From Candidatus Edwardsbacteria bacterium RifOxyA12_full_54_48 (GTDB taxonomy: Bacteria > Edwardsbacteria > AC1 > EtOH8): 64,000 bases of DNA. Location: contig MFFN01000001.1 of NCBI GenBank assembly GCA_001777915.1, forward strand, positions 62,001-126,000, in the 5' to 3' direction. The notes under the pieces were generated by a model. That model made no database searches, was not told the DNA's origin, and worked only from the letters and a program-made list of their open reading frames with translations. This document shows, in pieces, positions 44,291-52,899 of this stretch. Position 1 is the first letter of the stretch; every line of letters begins with the position of its first letter. The position numbers were made by a program, and so were the translations under genes.

Positions 44291-45304
44291 ATGGACAGGC
44301 AAATGACCAAACCAAAAATAGCCATCATCTTCACCGGCGGGACCATCTCCATGAAGTCCAGCAAAAAGAGCGGGGGCGCGGTTCCGGCCTTCAAGGGGCG
44401 GGACATCCTCAAGCTCCTGCCGGTGATCAACAAGAATTTCAAGATAGAGGTGCATGATTTCGGGCAATACCCGGGGCCGCATATCACGCCGGAGATGATG
44501 CTGGAGATCTCCCTGATCGCCAGAAAATACCTGGCCCGGTCCGACATCATGGGCCTGATCGTCACCCACGGCACCGACACCCTGGAGGAGACCGCCTACT
44601 TTCTTGATCTGACCATACACTCGCCCAAGCCGGTGGTGGTGGTGGGGGCCATGAAGGACTGCACCGAGCTGGGCTGGGACGGCCCGGCCAACCTGATGGG
44701 CGCCGCCCGGACGGCGGTCTCGCCGGATGCCCGAAACAAGGGGGTCCTGGTCTTTCTGAACAACACCATCAATTCGGCCGGGGAGGTGACCAAGACCAGC
44801 ACCGATTCCTTCGAGACCTTCCGCAGTCCCGACCTGGGCCCGCTGGGCTGGGTGGACCAGGACCGGGTGCTGTTCTACCGCCAGCCTATGTACCGCGAGC
44901 ATTACCCGGTCAGGGGAATAGAGCCCCGGGTGGACCTTTTTAAAATGGCGGTGGGGATGGATTCCCGTCTCATTGAATATGCCGTAGATTCCGGGGCCAA
45001 GGGACTAGTGGTGGAGGGCATGGGGCGGGGAAATATTCCGCCGGATGTAGTGCCCGGGATAGAGTACGCCATTGCCAAGAAGATCCCGGTCGTCCTCTGT
45101 TCCCGCTGCATCGGGGGCAGGGTGCTGGGGACCTATGCCTATCCCGGCGGCGGGGCTCAGCTGATCAAAAAAGGGATCATCCTGGGCGGACACCTGCCGG
45201 GACAGAAGGCCCGGATCAAGCTGATGATACTGCTGGGTCGGAGAATGGACCCCATGCAGATCAAGGAGTTTTTCGAACGGTTTGAATATCCCTGTGAAAG
45301 ATAG
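44291..45304 (+). CDS. ansA: L-asparaginase, type I (cytoplasmic) family
   Basis: Hydrolyses L-asparagine to aspartate and ammonia. 337 aa with both catalytic threonine motifs: IIFTGGTISM (about residues 12-21) and VTHGTDTLEETAYFL (about 94-108), the latter carrying the Thr-Asp pair. The absence of a signal peptide fits the low-affinity cytoplasmic form, but small amidase relatives, including the archaeal Glu-tRNA(Gln) amidotransferase subunit GatD, share these motifs. An ATG at 44303 would also start the protein cleanly. It is 6 bp from the ORF6N gene and overlaps the next gene by about 20 bp. Confidence 0.88.
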   Translation: MDRQMTKPKIAIIFTGGTISMKSSKKSGGAVPAFKGRDILKLLPVINKNFKIEVHDFGQYPGPHITPEMMLEISLIARKYLARSDIMGLIVTHGTDTLEETAYFLDLTIHSPKPVVVVGAMKDCTELGWDGPANLMGAARTAVSPDARNKGVLVFLNNTINSAGEVTKTSTDSFETFRSPDLGPLGWVDQDRVLFYRQPMYREHYPVRGIEPRVDLFKMAVGMDSRLIEYAVDSGAKGLVVEGMGRGNIPPDVVPGIEYAIAKKIPVVLCSRCIGGRVLGTYAYPGGGAQLIKKGIILGGHLPGQKARIKLMILLGRRMDPMQIKEFFERFEYPCER

Positions 45305-46388
45305 ATCAAAAAAAAAGAACGCCTCAGATATCCTTTCGATATTATTCCAATTATATTATAACCGGGGCGAGGTGTTGGACAAGACCATCGGTTTCCAGCA
45401 GTCTTTGGACAATTACCGGACCATGAAAAGGCTGGCAAAGGCCTTGGGGGATCGCAACCAACTTCTGCGTGCCTGGGTAGAGGTGGGGTATCGGCTGACA
45501 ATGCTGGGAAAACTGATGGAGGCTCTGGCCGAACACAGTGCCGTGTCCCAGGACCTATCAGAAGATGATCCTTTTGAAGTCAGCTGCCGCAACGACCATT
45601 GCCAGGCAATAGTTCTCCGCCAGCTGGGCCGCTATGAGGAAGCTTTGGCGGTCCAGGAACGGTTAAGCAAAATCCCAGACATTAGCGAAGAATCACGTTT
45701 CAACTGGCTGAACAGCCTGGGTCATACGTTTTGGCGGATGGGCCGCTATCAGGATGCGGTGGGCTGTTTTCAACAGGTTTTGGAGTGGACATCGAACGGT
45801 TCAAATCCCGTGCTTCAGGCCACAGCTCACAACAACCTGGGACTGGTTTATTCCGATATGGAAAGGCTGGACGAAGCAAGGGACCATCACCAAAGGTCCC
45901 TGCACCTCCGGAGGGAGCTCCATGATCCGGGCGCCATATGCACCTCCTACCTGAATCTGGGAAATGTAATGGTCCAGTCGGATGATATTGATTCCGGACT
46001 GGGGCTTTGGGAGAAGGCCCTGGGGATCAGCAAGCGATTGGGCGACAAAGCCACCGAGGCTATGATCGAGAACAACATGGGTGAAGTAAGCTACAAAACA
46101 GGGGACTACCCCAAAGCAGCGGATCATTTTCATAAGAGCCTTCTGATGAAGCAATCGCTTAACCTCCGATCCTACCTGGACACAAGTTTGGAAGGCCTGG
46201 CAAAGACTTATTACGAGATGAGAAACCAACCGGGATACGCCGAGCAATGCCGCCATTTTGGCCAGCTTCTGCTGGCCCTGGATACGGCCCGGCCCCAAAA
46301 ACGGGAGAACGTGACCAGCATCCTGGCCGCCTTAGATGCGGCGGGTGACAATAGCCGGGGGGGTAGCAACGGGGCGGCCGGAAATTGA
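45282..46388 (+). CDS. TPR repeat protein
   Basis: 368-aa protein with six or so TPR units, some of the Rapsyn/LGN style, for example YDKAL-like pairs RYEEALAVQERLSKIPDI, RYQDAVGCFQQVLEWTSN, ERLDEARDHHQRSLHLRREL and DYPKAADHFHKSLLMKQSL. No signal peptide. The start is uncertain: the open frame begins with a TTG at 45282 inside the asparaginase gene, and a GTG at 45294 is the next candidate; neither has a good ribosome site at proper spacing. Translational coupling with asparaginase is likely. Partner unknown. Confidence 0.75.
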   Translation: MNIPVKDRSKKKNASDILSILFQLYYNRGEVLDKTIGFQQSLDNYRTMKRLAKALGDRNQLLRAWVEVGYRLTMLGKLMEALAEHSAVSQDLSEDDPFEVSCRNDHCQAIVLRQLGRYEEALAVQERLSKIPDISEESRFNWLNSLGHTFWRMGRYQDAVGCFQQVLEWTSNGSNPVLQATAHNNLGLVYSDMERLDEARDHHQRSLHLRRELHDPGAICTSYLNLGNVMVQSDDIDSGLGLWEKALGISKRLGDKATEAMIENNMGEVSYKTGDYPKAADHFHKSLLMKQSLNLRSYLDTSLEGLAKTYYEMRNQPGYAEQCRHFGQLLLALDTARPQKRENVTSILAALDAAGDNSRGGSNGAAGN

Positions 46389-46461
46389 ATCTTTGGCGGC
46401 TGTTGTGCAGTATGCCCCGGCGGCGGATCAACTGAAAATACTCGCAGTAAAAGATAGAAAA

Positions 46462-47865
46462 ATGAGCCAATATAATAAGATAAGCCCGGACATCCAGCAA
46501 CGGCTGAAAGAGATCGTCGGAGAAAAGTATCTGATAACCCTGGACGACGACATGGAACCCTATTCCCACGATGAGACCCTGCATCACAAATTCATGCCCG
46601 CGGTGGTGGTCAAGCCGGCTGATACCCCCCAGGTCTCGGCTATAATGAAACTGGCCGGTTCCGAAAAGATCCCGCTTACCCCCCGGGGGGCCGGCACCGG
46701 GCTGTCCGGGGGCGCCCTGCCGGTGTGCGGTGGTATTCTGCTGTCACTGGAGAGATTTAACAAGATCCTGGAGATTGATGAAGAAAACCTGATGGTGGTC
46801 ACCCAGCCGGCGGTGATCACCGGTCAGCTGCAGAAGGCGGTCGAGGAGAAGGGGCTGTTCTACCCGCCGGATCCGGCCAGTTTGGATTCCTGTTCCATCG
46901 GCGGCAACATTGCCGAGAACGCCGGCGGGGCCAGGGCCTTCAAATACGGGGTCACCCGGCACTATCTTTGCGGATTGGAGGTCGTCTGGCCCAACGGCGA
47001 TATCTCCCGGTTGGGCGGCAGGATCATCAAGGATGTTTCGGGTTACGACCTGATGCATTTGATATGCGGATCCGAGGGCACCCTGGCCGTGATCACCGAG
47101 ATCACCCTCCGGCTGCTGCCCAAGCCCAAATTCCAGGCCGACCTTCTGATCCCGTTCTCCTCCATCGAGGATGCGGTGAAGGCCACCAATGCCGTGATCC
47201 GGGAGAGGATAATCCCGGCCACCATGGAATTCATGGAGAAGAAGGCCGTCCTGGCGGCCGAGGCCTTTTTGGAAAAGAAGGCGCCCTACCGGGAGGCCGA
47301 GGCCCATCTGCTGGTCCAGCTGGACGGAGAAGAGCGCGAAGACCTGCAGAAGCTGTACGAAAGGATCGGCCAGATAGTCTCCGACCATGGCGCGCTGGAC
47401 GTGCTGGTGGCCGAGGACCGGCCTTCGCAGGATCGGCTGTGGGAGATCCGCCGCTCCCTTTCCGAAGCGCTGACCGCCAAAAGCCCGGTCCGGGAGCGGG
47501 AGGACGTGGTGGTACCCAAGTCAAAAATACCACAGCTTTTTAAAGAACTGGAAATTTTGCAGAAGAAATATTCCATGGAGATAGTTTCATTCGGCCATAT
47601 CGGGGACGGGAACATCCATGTCAACATCCTCAAAGGGGAATTCCAGACCGAAAGATGGCAGGAGGTTCTGCCCGTCCTGCTCGGCGAGCTGTTCGCCAAG
47701 GTGGTGGAGCTGGGCGGGACCATCTCCGGGGAGCACGGCATAGGCTATGTAAAGAAAAAATATCTGCCGTTGGCGGTGGACGCCCCGGCCCTGGCAATGA
47801 TGAAGGCCGTTAAACGGGCCATTGACCCGCAGAATATATTGAATCCCGAAAAAATATTCCTTTAG
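46462..47865 (+). CDS. FAD-binding oxidoreductase, GlcD/D-lactate dehydrogenase family
   Basis: Flavoenzyme of 467 aa that oxidises a 2-hydroxy acid such as glycolate or D-lactate; substrate not determined. The PCMH-type FAD domain (about 40-215) shows PRGAGTGLSGGALP, TQPAVITGQL, FYPPDPASLDSCSIGGNIAENAGG and DVSGYDLMHLICGSEGTLAV. The C-terminal FAD-oxidase domain ends in GHIGDGNIHVN and the GEHGIGYVKKKYL motif. ATG 46462 is chosen since it gives the family N-terminus; an upstream in-frame extension to 46336 would overlap the TPR gene. No GlcE or iron-sulfur GlcF partner lies next to it. Confidence 0.9.
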   Translation: MSQYNKISPDIQQRLKEIVGEKYLITLDDDMEPYSHDETLHHKFMPAVVVKPADTPQVSAIMKLAGSEKIPLTPRGAGTGLSGGALPVCGGILLSLERFNKILEIDEENLMVVTQPAVITGQLQKAVEEKGLFYPPDPASLDSCSIGGNIAENAGGARAFKYGVTRHYLCGLEVVWPNGDISRLGGRIIKDVSGYDLMHLICGSEGTLAVITEITLRLLPKPKFQADLLIPFSSIEDAVKATNAVIRERIIPATMEFMEKKAVLAAEAFLEKKAPYREAEAHLLVQLDGEEREDLQKLYERIGQIVSDHGALDVLVAEDRPSQDRLWEIRRSLSEALTAKSPVREREDVVVPKSKIPQLFKELEILQKKYSMEIVSFGHIGDGNIHVNILKGEFQTERWQEVLPVLLGELFAKVVELGGTISGEHGIGYVKKKYLPLAVDAPALAMMKAVKRAIDPQNILNPEKIFL

Positions 47866-47870
47866 ACTCT

Positions 47871-47904
47871 TTCCCACGAAATACGCGAAAGGACGCGAAA
47901 TTTT
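47871..47904 (+). repeat. Dispersed GACGCGAAA-type repeat
   Basis: TACGCGAAA and GACGCGAAA occur in succession (47882-47900), preceded by CCCACGAAA. Similar tandem relics lie after other genes in the window (49298, 61775). Confidence 0.4.
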
Positions 47905-47951
47905 ATAGACGGTAAAAACGGAAAAATATAATATTCAAGGAGATCAATAAT

Positions 47952-49259
47952 ATGAATCCGCTGACTTTAGTACTGGTCTTGGCACTGGTTCAATTTGGCG
48001 CTGTTAAGGGGAAGGTGACGCAAGTAGATGGAACCACACCTGTTAAAAATCTTCGGGTTGATGCTTACGAAGCATTGACAAAAACATTAATCAATTCCAA
48101 TAAAACAGACACTTTGGGAATTTATGTCATAGGTAATTTACCAACGGGTAATTACAAGATCCGCACCTGGAACTTGTCGGGGCCATATTGGTCGGAGCCG
48201 TATGTGAATATGTACTATAATAACACGTTGTATTGGGATTCCTCTTCTACTGTGGCGGTTAATGACCCTGATACAGTACCAAATATAAATATCTCAGTTC
48301 CGGCCGGCGGAAATATCCAGGGACGGGTGTTTCAATCCGACAGCATAACGTCCTATAAGGGGTTCTGTTTGATAGCTGCTTTTTATAAAAGTGTAGGTGA
48401 GATCAGTATGGCAGGCTTTGCTGATACTGGGAACGGTATATACCGCATTGGCGGTTTACCGCCAGGATGGTATAAAATAGAATACATGCCTTATGGGGAA
48501 TCCATGGCAGACGATTTGATAGACACTATTTATGCGTTTGAGTACTACCATAATGCAAATGATTGGGCTATAGCAGAGAGCATATATGTAGCCCCTATGG
48601 ATTCGGTGTTGGGGATCAATGCCGTAATGGATACCGGCGGAACTATTTCCGGCCATGTATATCAACAGGATGGCGCGACACCGATGAGCGGTGTTAAAGT
48701 TACCTGTTGGCAATACGGGAACCAGTACTACGGATGGAGTAGCATTGTTTCGGATACAACCGATGTTAGCGGACAATATAAATTGGCAGCTTTGCGCACT
48801 GGAAACCATCGGGTGAGCGCAACGAAATCAGGATATGATACTTTATGGTACGACAATGAGGTAGATAGTTCTATTGCGAATTTAGTACCTGTTACCATGC
48901 CCAACAATACGCCCAATATTGATTTTAACATGCAAATAACAGGGGTAGCAGAAGAATATATCGCGGAAGGTATACAACCGCACCAAAAGATAAAGTTGAC
49001 TATTTCCCCGAATCCGGTTTCTTCTAAGGCAGCAATAAAATATGTGATTACTGCAAATAGTTCTGTAATGCTTGATATTTATAATATCAGCGGCCAGCGG
49101 GTAAAAAGGCTGGCGCCTGGTGAAATAAATCCAGGTACTTATATGGCATCTTGGAGCGGTCAAGATGAGAATAATCAAAGAATGCCCAATGGTGTATATA
49201 TCTGCCGTTTGGTTTGGGGTGGTAATTCGACCGCAATTAAAATGTTATTGTTGAGATAA
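47952..49259 (+). CDS. Secreted carboxypeptidase regulatory-like repeat protein with sorting domain
   Basis: Exported protein of 435 aa. The signal peptide is LTLVLVLALVQFGAVKG. Three or so carboxypeptidase D regulatory-like (transthyretin-like) beta-sandwich units follow: VDGTTPVKNLRVDAYEA, GGNIQGRVFQSDS and GGTISGHVYQQDGATPMSG. The C-terminus has the FlgD-like tag: ISPNPVSSKAAIKY, DIYNISGQRVKRLAPG, NGVYICRLVWGG and the final IKMLLLR. The gene is AT-richer than its neighbours. Ribosome site AAGGAG lies about 9 bases before ATG. Surface or extracellular structural role likely; ligand unknown. Confidence 0.82.
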   Translation: MNPLTLVLVLALVQFGAVKGKVTQVDGTTPVKNLRVDAYEALTKTLINSNKTDTLGIYVIGNLPTGNYKIRTWNLSGPYWSEPYVNMYYNNTLYWDSSSTVAVNDPDTVPNINISVPAGGNIQGRVFQSDSITSYKGFCLIAAFYKSVGEISMAGFADTGNGIYRIGGLPPGWYKIEYMPYGESMADDLIDTIYAFEYYHNANDWAIAESIYVAPMDSVLGINAVMDTGGTISGHVYQQDGATPMSGVKVTCWQYGNQYYGWSSIVSDTTDVSGQYKLAALRTGNHRVSATKSGYDTLWYDNEVDSSIANLVPVTMPNNTPNIDFNMQITGVAEEYIAEGIQPHQKIKLTISPNPVSSKAAIKYVITANSSVMLDIYNISGQRVKRLAPGEINPGTYMASWSGQDENNQRMPNGVYICRLVWGGNSTAIKMLLLR

Positions 49260-49297
49260 TTAAATAAAAAACAGCGGTTTTGTTAAGCTATTTGGAA

Positions 49298-49317
49298 ATT
49301 CCGTGATTCCGTGGTAA
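49298..49317 (+). repeat. Dispersed TTCCGTGATTCCGTGG-type repeat
   Basis: ATTCCGTG is repeated in direct succession (49298-49314) in the gap between the secreted protein and rex, a relic-like repeat of the same kind as those at 47871 and 61775. Confidence 0.35.
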
Positions 49318-49343
49318 AGATATTATTGCAGTAATCTATTCTT

Positions 49344-49976
49344 ATGAAAGACAAAATAAAGATCCCGGAATCGGCCATCCGCCGCCTGTCCCTGTATTTT
49401 CATCACCTGGCCTCCCTGAAGGAACTGGGCGTGGAGACCATCTCCTCGCGGGAGATCGCCACGGTCTACGGCCTGGCCCCTTTTCAGGTGCGCAAGGACC
49501 TCTCCTATTTCGGCGCTTTCGGGCGTCGGGGCCGGGGGTACAATGTCGCCAAACTGATGGACAAACTGGGCGCCATTTTGGGGCTGGACCGCAGCTGGAA
49601 CATCTGCCTGGTGGGGGCCGGCAATATCGGCCTGGCCATGTACCGCTATCAGGACTTCAAACAGCGGGGATTCAACATCGTGGCGGTGTTCGACTCCGAT
49701 CCCAAAAAGGCGGGCCAGACGCTCAAACCGGGGATGGCCATTCAATCGATGGACCAGATCGAACAGACAGTCAACCAAAAAATGATCCAGATCGGGATCA
49801 TAGCCGTGCCGCCCCAGGCCGCCCAGGCGGCGGTCGACAAGCTGGCGGCGGCCGGGGTCAAGGCCATCCTGTTCTTTCCCTCCAGCCAGATATTGATCCC
49901 CAAAGGGATCGCCCTGCGAAGGGTCAACCTGGGCCTAGATCTGGAATTCCTGAGTTACGCTCTTACCAATAATTAA
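49344..49976 (+). CDS. rex: Redox-sensing transcriptional repressor Rex
   Basis: NADH/NAD+ sensing repressor of 210 aa that controls fermentation and respiration genes in many bacteria. The N-terminal winged helix (about 1-75) has the family signature IPESAIRRLSLYF, SSREIATVYGLAPFQVRKDL and SYFGAFGRRGRGYNV. The Rossmann domain starts at ICLVGAGNIGLAMYRY, and FDSDPKKAG follows. No Rex operator (TTGTGAAATATTTCACAA-like) was found in the window by eye, so its targets probably lie elsewhere. It is 22 bp from lpdA, suggesting co-transcription. Confidence 0.95.
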   Translation: MKDKIKIPESAIRRLSLYFHHLASLKELGVETISSREIATVYGLAPFQVRKDLSYFGAFGRRGRGYNVAKLMDKLGAILGLDRSWNICLVGAGNIGLAMYRYQDFKQRGFNIVAVFDSDPKKAGQTLKPGMAIQSMDQIEQTVNQKMIQIGIIAVPPQAAQAAVDKLAAAGVKAILFFPSSQILIPKGIALRRVNLGLDLEFLSYALTNN

Positions 49977-49997
49977 TTCTAAGGATATTGCACAAAT

Positions 49998-51383
49998 ATG
50001 GATCAGCATATCGTCATCATAGGCGGAGGACCGGCGGGATACGTGGGGGCCATCAGGGCGGCCCAGCTGGGGGCCAGGGTCACTTTGATCGAAAAAGATA
50101 CATTGGGCGGCACCTGCCTTAACGTGGGCTGCATTCCCACCAAAGCCCTGCTGGCATCGGCCTCCGTCATGCAGCATACCAAAGCCGCCGGGCAGTTCGG
50201 GATCAAAACAGACAATGTCGGTTTCAACTGGGCCGATGTCCAAAAACGGAAGGATCGGGTGGTCAAAAAAGCCACTGCCGGGGTGGGCATGCTCCTGAGA
50301 TCCCGGCAGGTGGAGGTCATCAAAGGGCAGGCCCGTGTATCGGGAAAAGGATCAATTATTGTGGAGATCGACGGCTCTCAGCCCAGGGAGATCAAATACG
50401 ATAAACTGCTGATAGCCACCGGCTCCCAGCCGGTGATCCCGCCCATATCCGGCATCGACCTGCCCGGGGTGCTGGACAGCACCGGGGCCCTGGCCCTGGA
50501 TGCGGTCCCGGAAAGCCTGTTGATCATCGGGGGCGGGGTGATCGGCTGCGAGATGGCCGAGGTCTACTCCACCTTCGGTTCGAAGGTGACCATCGTCGAG
50601 CTGATGCCTCAGCTGATTCCCGGGGAGGATCCGGAAGCGGTGGAGGTGCTGTATAAAACCTTGGTCAAAAAAGGGGTGGATATAAAACTTGATTCCCGGG
50701 TGAACCGCCTTATAAAAAACGGGGATCTGCTCGATGTTGAAGTGACCGGAAAGGATGGAATAAAAATCAGGGTCGAGGCCGCCAGGGTATTGGTGTCGGT
50801 GGGCCGCAGGGCTTCGATCCAGGGCCTGGGGCTGGAGGAGTCTGGAATAGCCCTTGAAAAGGGCTACATCAAGGTCGACGGCAGGATGGAAACCAATGTC
50901 CCCGGCGTATATGCGGCCGGGGACTGCATCGGCGGATGGCTGCTGGCCCATGTGGCCTCCCGGGAGGCCGAGATCGCCGTGGAGAATATGCTGGGGCACC
51001 AGGCTGTCATGGAATATCACGCCGTGCCCCGCTGCGTCTATACCCACCCGGAGATCGCCTCGGCGGGCCTAGCCGCATTCCAGCCTTCGGATAAAAACAT
51101 ACTTACCGGCAAATTTCCATTCTCGGCCAGCGGCAAGGCCAGCTGCATAGGAGAACTGGAGGGTTTTGTCAAGGTCCTGGCCGACAGGGAAACCCATCAA
51201 CTCCTGGGGTGCGTGATCGCCGGGCCCAATGCCACCGAACTCATCTCCGAGGCGTCGCTGGCCATATCCAGCAGGCTCAAACTAGAGGACATCATCCAGG
51301 CCATGCATTCCCACCCCACCCTCCACGAGTCGCTCCAGGAGGCGGCCCTCAATGCGCTGGGCCGGGCCATTCACCTGCCCTGA
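49998..51383 (+). CDS. lpdA: Dihydrolipoyl dehydrogenase
   Basis: FAD-dependent E3 component of 2-oxo acid dehydrogenase or glycine cleavage complexes. 461 aa. The redox disulfide is in GGTCLNVGCIPTKALL (Cys about 40 and 45). FAD-binding IIGGGPAGYVGAIRAAQLGA opens the protein, NAD-binding is at IIGGGVIGCEMAEVYSTFG (about 178), and the interface His motif is MHSHPTLHESLQEAAL near the C-terminus. No E1 or E2 gene is adjacent. Co-location with the NADH sensor Rex suggests redox-linked control. Confidence 0.95.
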   Translation: MDQHIVIIGGGPAGYVGAIRAAQLGARVTLIEKDTLGGTCLNVGCIPTKALLASASVMQHTKAAGQFGIKTDNVGFNWADVQKRKDRVVKKATAGVGMLLRSRQVEVIKGQARVSGKGSIIVEIDGSQPREIKYDKLLIATGSQPVIPPISGIDLPGVLDSTGALALDAVPESLLIIGGGVIGCEMAEVYSTFGSKVTIVELMPQLIPGEDPEAVEVLYKTLVKKGVDIKLDSRVNRLIKNGDLLDVEVTGKDGIKIRVEAARVLVSVGRRASIQGLGLEESGIALEKGYIKVDGRMETNVPGVYAAGDCIGGWLLAHVASREAEIAVENMLGHQAVMEYHAVPRCVYTHPEIASAGLAAFQPSDKNILTGKFPFSASGKASCIGELEGFVKVLADRETHQLLGCVIAGPNATELISEASLAISSRLKLEDIIQAMHSHPTLHESLQEAALNALGRAIHLP

Positions 51384-51398
51384 ATATAAAGGAGCCCC

Positions 51399-52874
51399 AT
51401 GAAAAAGATCCTTCTGGTCTTTTCCCTGCTGGCCTCTCTTTCCTGCAGCTATCCGCAGCAGACCCTGCGGATAGCTGCCAGCGAAGGGCTGATCAGCTTC
51501 GACCCCCATACCCAGGACGAGGCGGTCACCATGGAGATACTGGGCAACGTCTACGAAAGCTTGGTGGCTTTTGATGCCGACATGCAGCTTGTTCCGATGC
51601 TGTGCACCGGATACAGCAATGTCGACGATCGCACCTGGCGTTTTTACCTCCGACCGGGGGTCAAATTCCATGACGGGAAACCACTGACGGCGGAGGATGC
51701 CATCTTCAGTCTGGAGAGGGCCGGCAACCATCAGGCGTCGGTCTTTAAAAGCATGCTGGCAGTGATAGAGAAGATAGAAAAAGTTGACAGCCTGACCATC
51801 GAGATATCCACCGTCAAGCCCCGGCCCAACCTGATAAATATACTGACCATGATAAGCATCATCCCCGCCCGATCCGACCCGGCCGGACAGCCGGTAGGCA
51901 CCGGGCCCTATTCTCTGGCTGGATTCAACGGCCGGGACATCCTGTATCTGAACAAGTTCAAGGGCTATTGGGGGGAGGAGCCGTTCTTCAATAAGACGGA
52001 GTTCCATATCATCAAGGATGATTCCCAGCGGATGGAAAAACTGCTGAGCGGCAAGATGGATATCGATGCCAATGTCATGGAAAACTACCGCACCAGGCTG
52101 TCCGGCGACAGCAGGGTGAATCTGGTGGCCAAACCCAGCGCCACCATTACCGTTCTGGGGTTGAATACCTCCGGCAAGTTCAAGGATAACCCCCTTTCCG
52201 ATGTGCGTCTGCGCCAGGCGATCTCCCTGGCCATAAACCGCCGGGAGATGGTCGCCAGGGCCTGCCACGGGTACGCCGTTCCCGCCAACCAGATAGCGAC
52301 CCAGGCCATATTCGGCTACGACCCGGAACTCCCCGAAATTGAACAGAATATCGAAAAAGCCCGCCAGATTATCGGTCCCTTGAAGACATCCGATCCGATC
52401 GAACTGACCATAAAGGTATCGTCCGCAGCCTGGTTCGAGGGGCAGCTCCTGGCGGAATTCCTGGCGCCGATAGGCATCAAGCTGACGGTAGACTCCCTGT
52501 CCTGGACGGAATTATATAGTTCCATCGAGAGCGGCCAGGCCCAATTCTACCTGATGGGGTTTGCCTACAGCTTTGGAGATGCCAGCGAGCTGTTGAACGA
52601 TATGGTCCATTCCAAGGGCGGCGCCCGGGATTTTGGCATCCGCAATCTTTCGGGATATTCAAACGAAAACCTGGATAAAATCCTGGAGAAAGCGGACCGT
52701 GAATTCGATCCCCTTTTGCGCAAACAGCTGCTGCAGCAAGCCATCCTGCTGACCACCAAGGACCTTCCCTTCATCCCTCTGTATATCCGGGACAGCAGCT
52801 ACGGACTGCGCCGGGACCTGACCTGGCATCAGAAGACGGCGGCGGCGATGCTGGTCAAAGAGATCCGCCTTTAA
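51399..52874 (+). CDS. Oligopeptide/nickel-type solute-binding lipoprotein (family 5), copy A
   Basis: Periplasmic solute-binding protein of 491 aa, SBP_bac_5 family (DppA/OppA/NikA-like). The N-terminus KKILLVFSLLASLSC is a lipoprotein signal with Cys16 as lipidation site. Family features include TLRIAASEGLISFDPHTQDE, NVYESLVAFDADMQLVPMLC, FYLRPGVKFHDGKPLTAEDA and VGTGPYSLAGF. Ligand unknown, usually peptides, sugars or metal chelates. It is 15 bp after lpdA. No permease or ATPase gene is near, so it serves a transporter elsewhere or acts as a sensor. Confidence 0.92.
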   Translation: MKKILLVFSLLASLSCSYPQQTLRIAASEGLISFDPHTQDEAVTMEILGNVYESLVAFDADMQLVPMLCTGYSNVDDRTWRFYLRPGVKFHDGKPLTAEDAIFSLERAGNHQASVFKSMLAVIEKIEKVDSLTIEISTVKPRPNLINILTMISIIPARSDPAGQPVGTGPYSLAGFNGRDILYLNKFKGYWGEEPFFNKTEFHIIKDDSQRMEKLLSGKMDIDANVMENYRTRLSGDSRVNLVAKPSATITVLGLNTSGKFKDNPLSDVRLRQAISLAINRREMVARACHGYAVPANQIATQAIFGYDPELPEIEQNIEKARQIIGPLKTSDPIELTIKVSSAAWFEGQLLAEFLAPIGIKLTVDSLSWTELYSSIESGQAQFYLMGFAYSFGDASELLNDMVHSKGGARDFGIRNLSGYSNENLDKILEKADREFDPLLRKQLLQQAILLTTKDLPFIPLYIRDSSYGLRRDLTWHQKTAAAMLVKEIRL

Positions 52875-52899
52875 AACAATCTATAATGGAGTTAGTCCG

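Noticed and set aside
49260-49343. Rex operator upstream of rex
   Set aside because: No TTGTGAAAT-type inverted repeat is visible; only relic repeats are seen.
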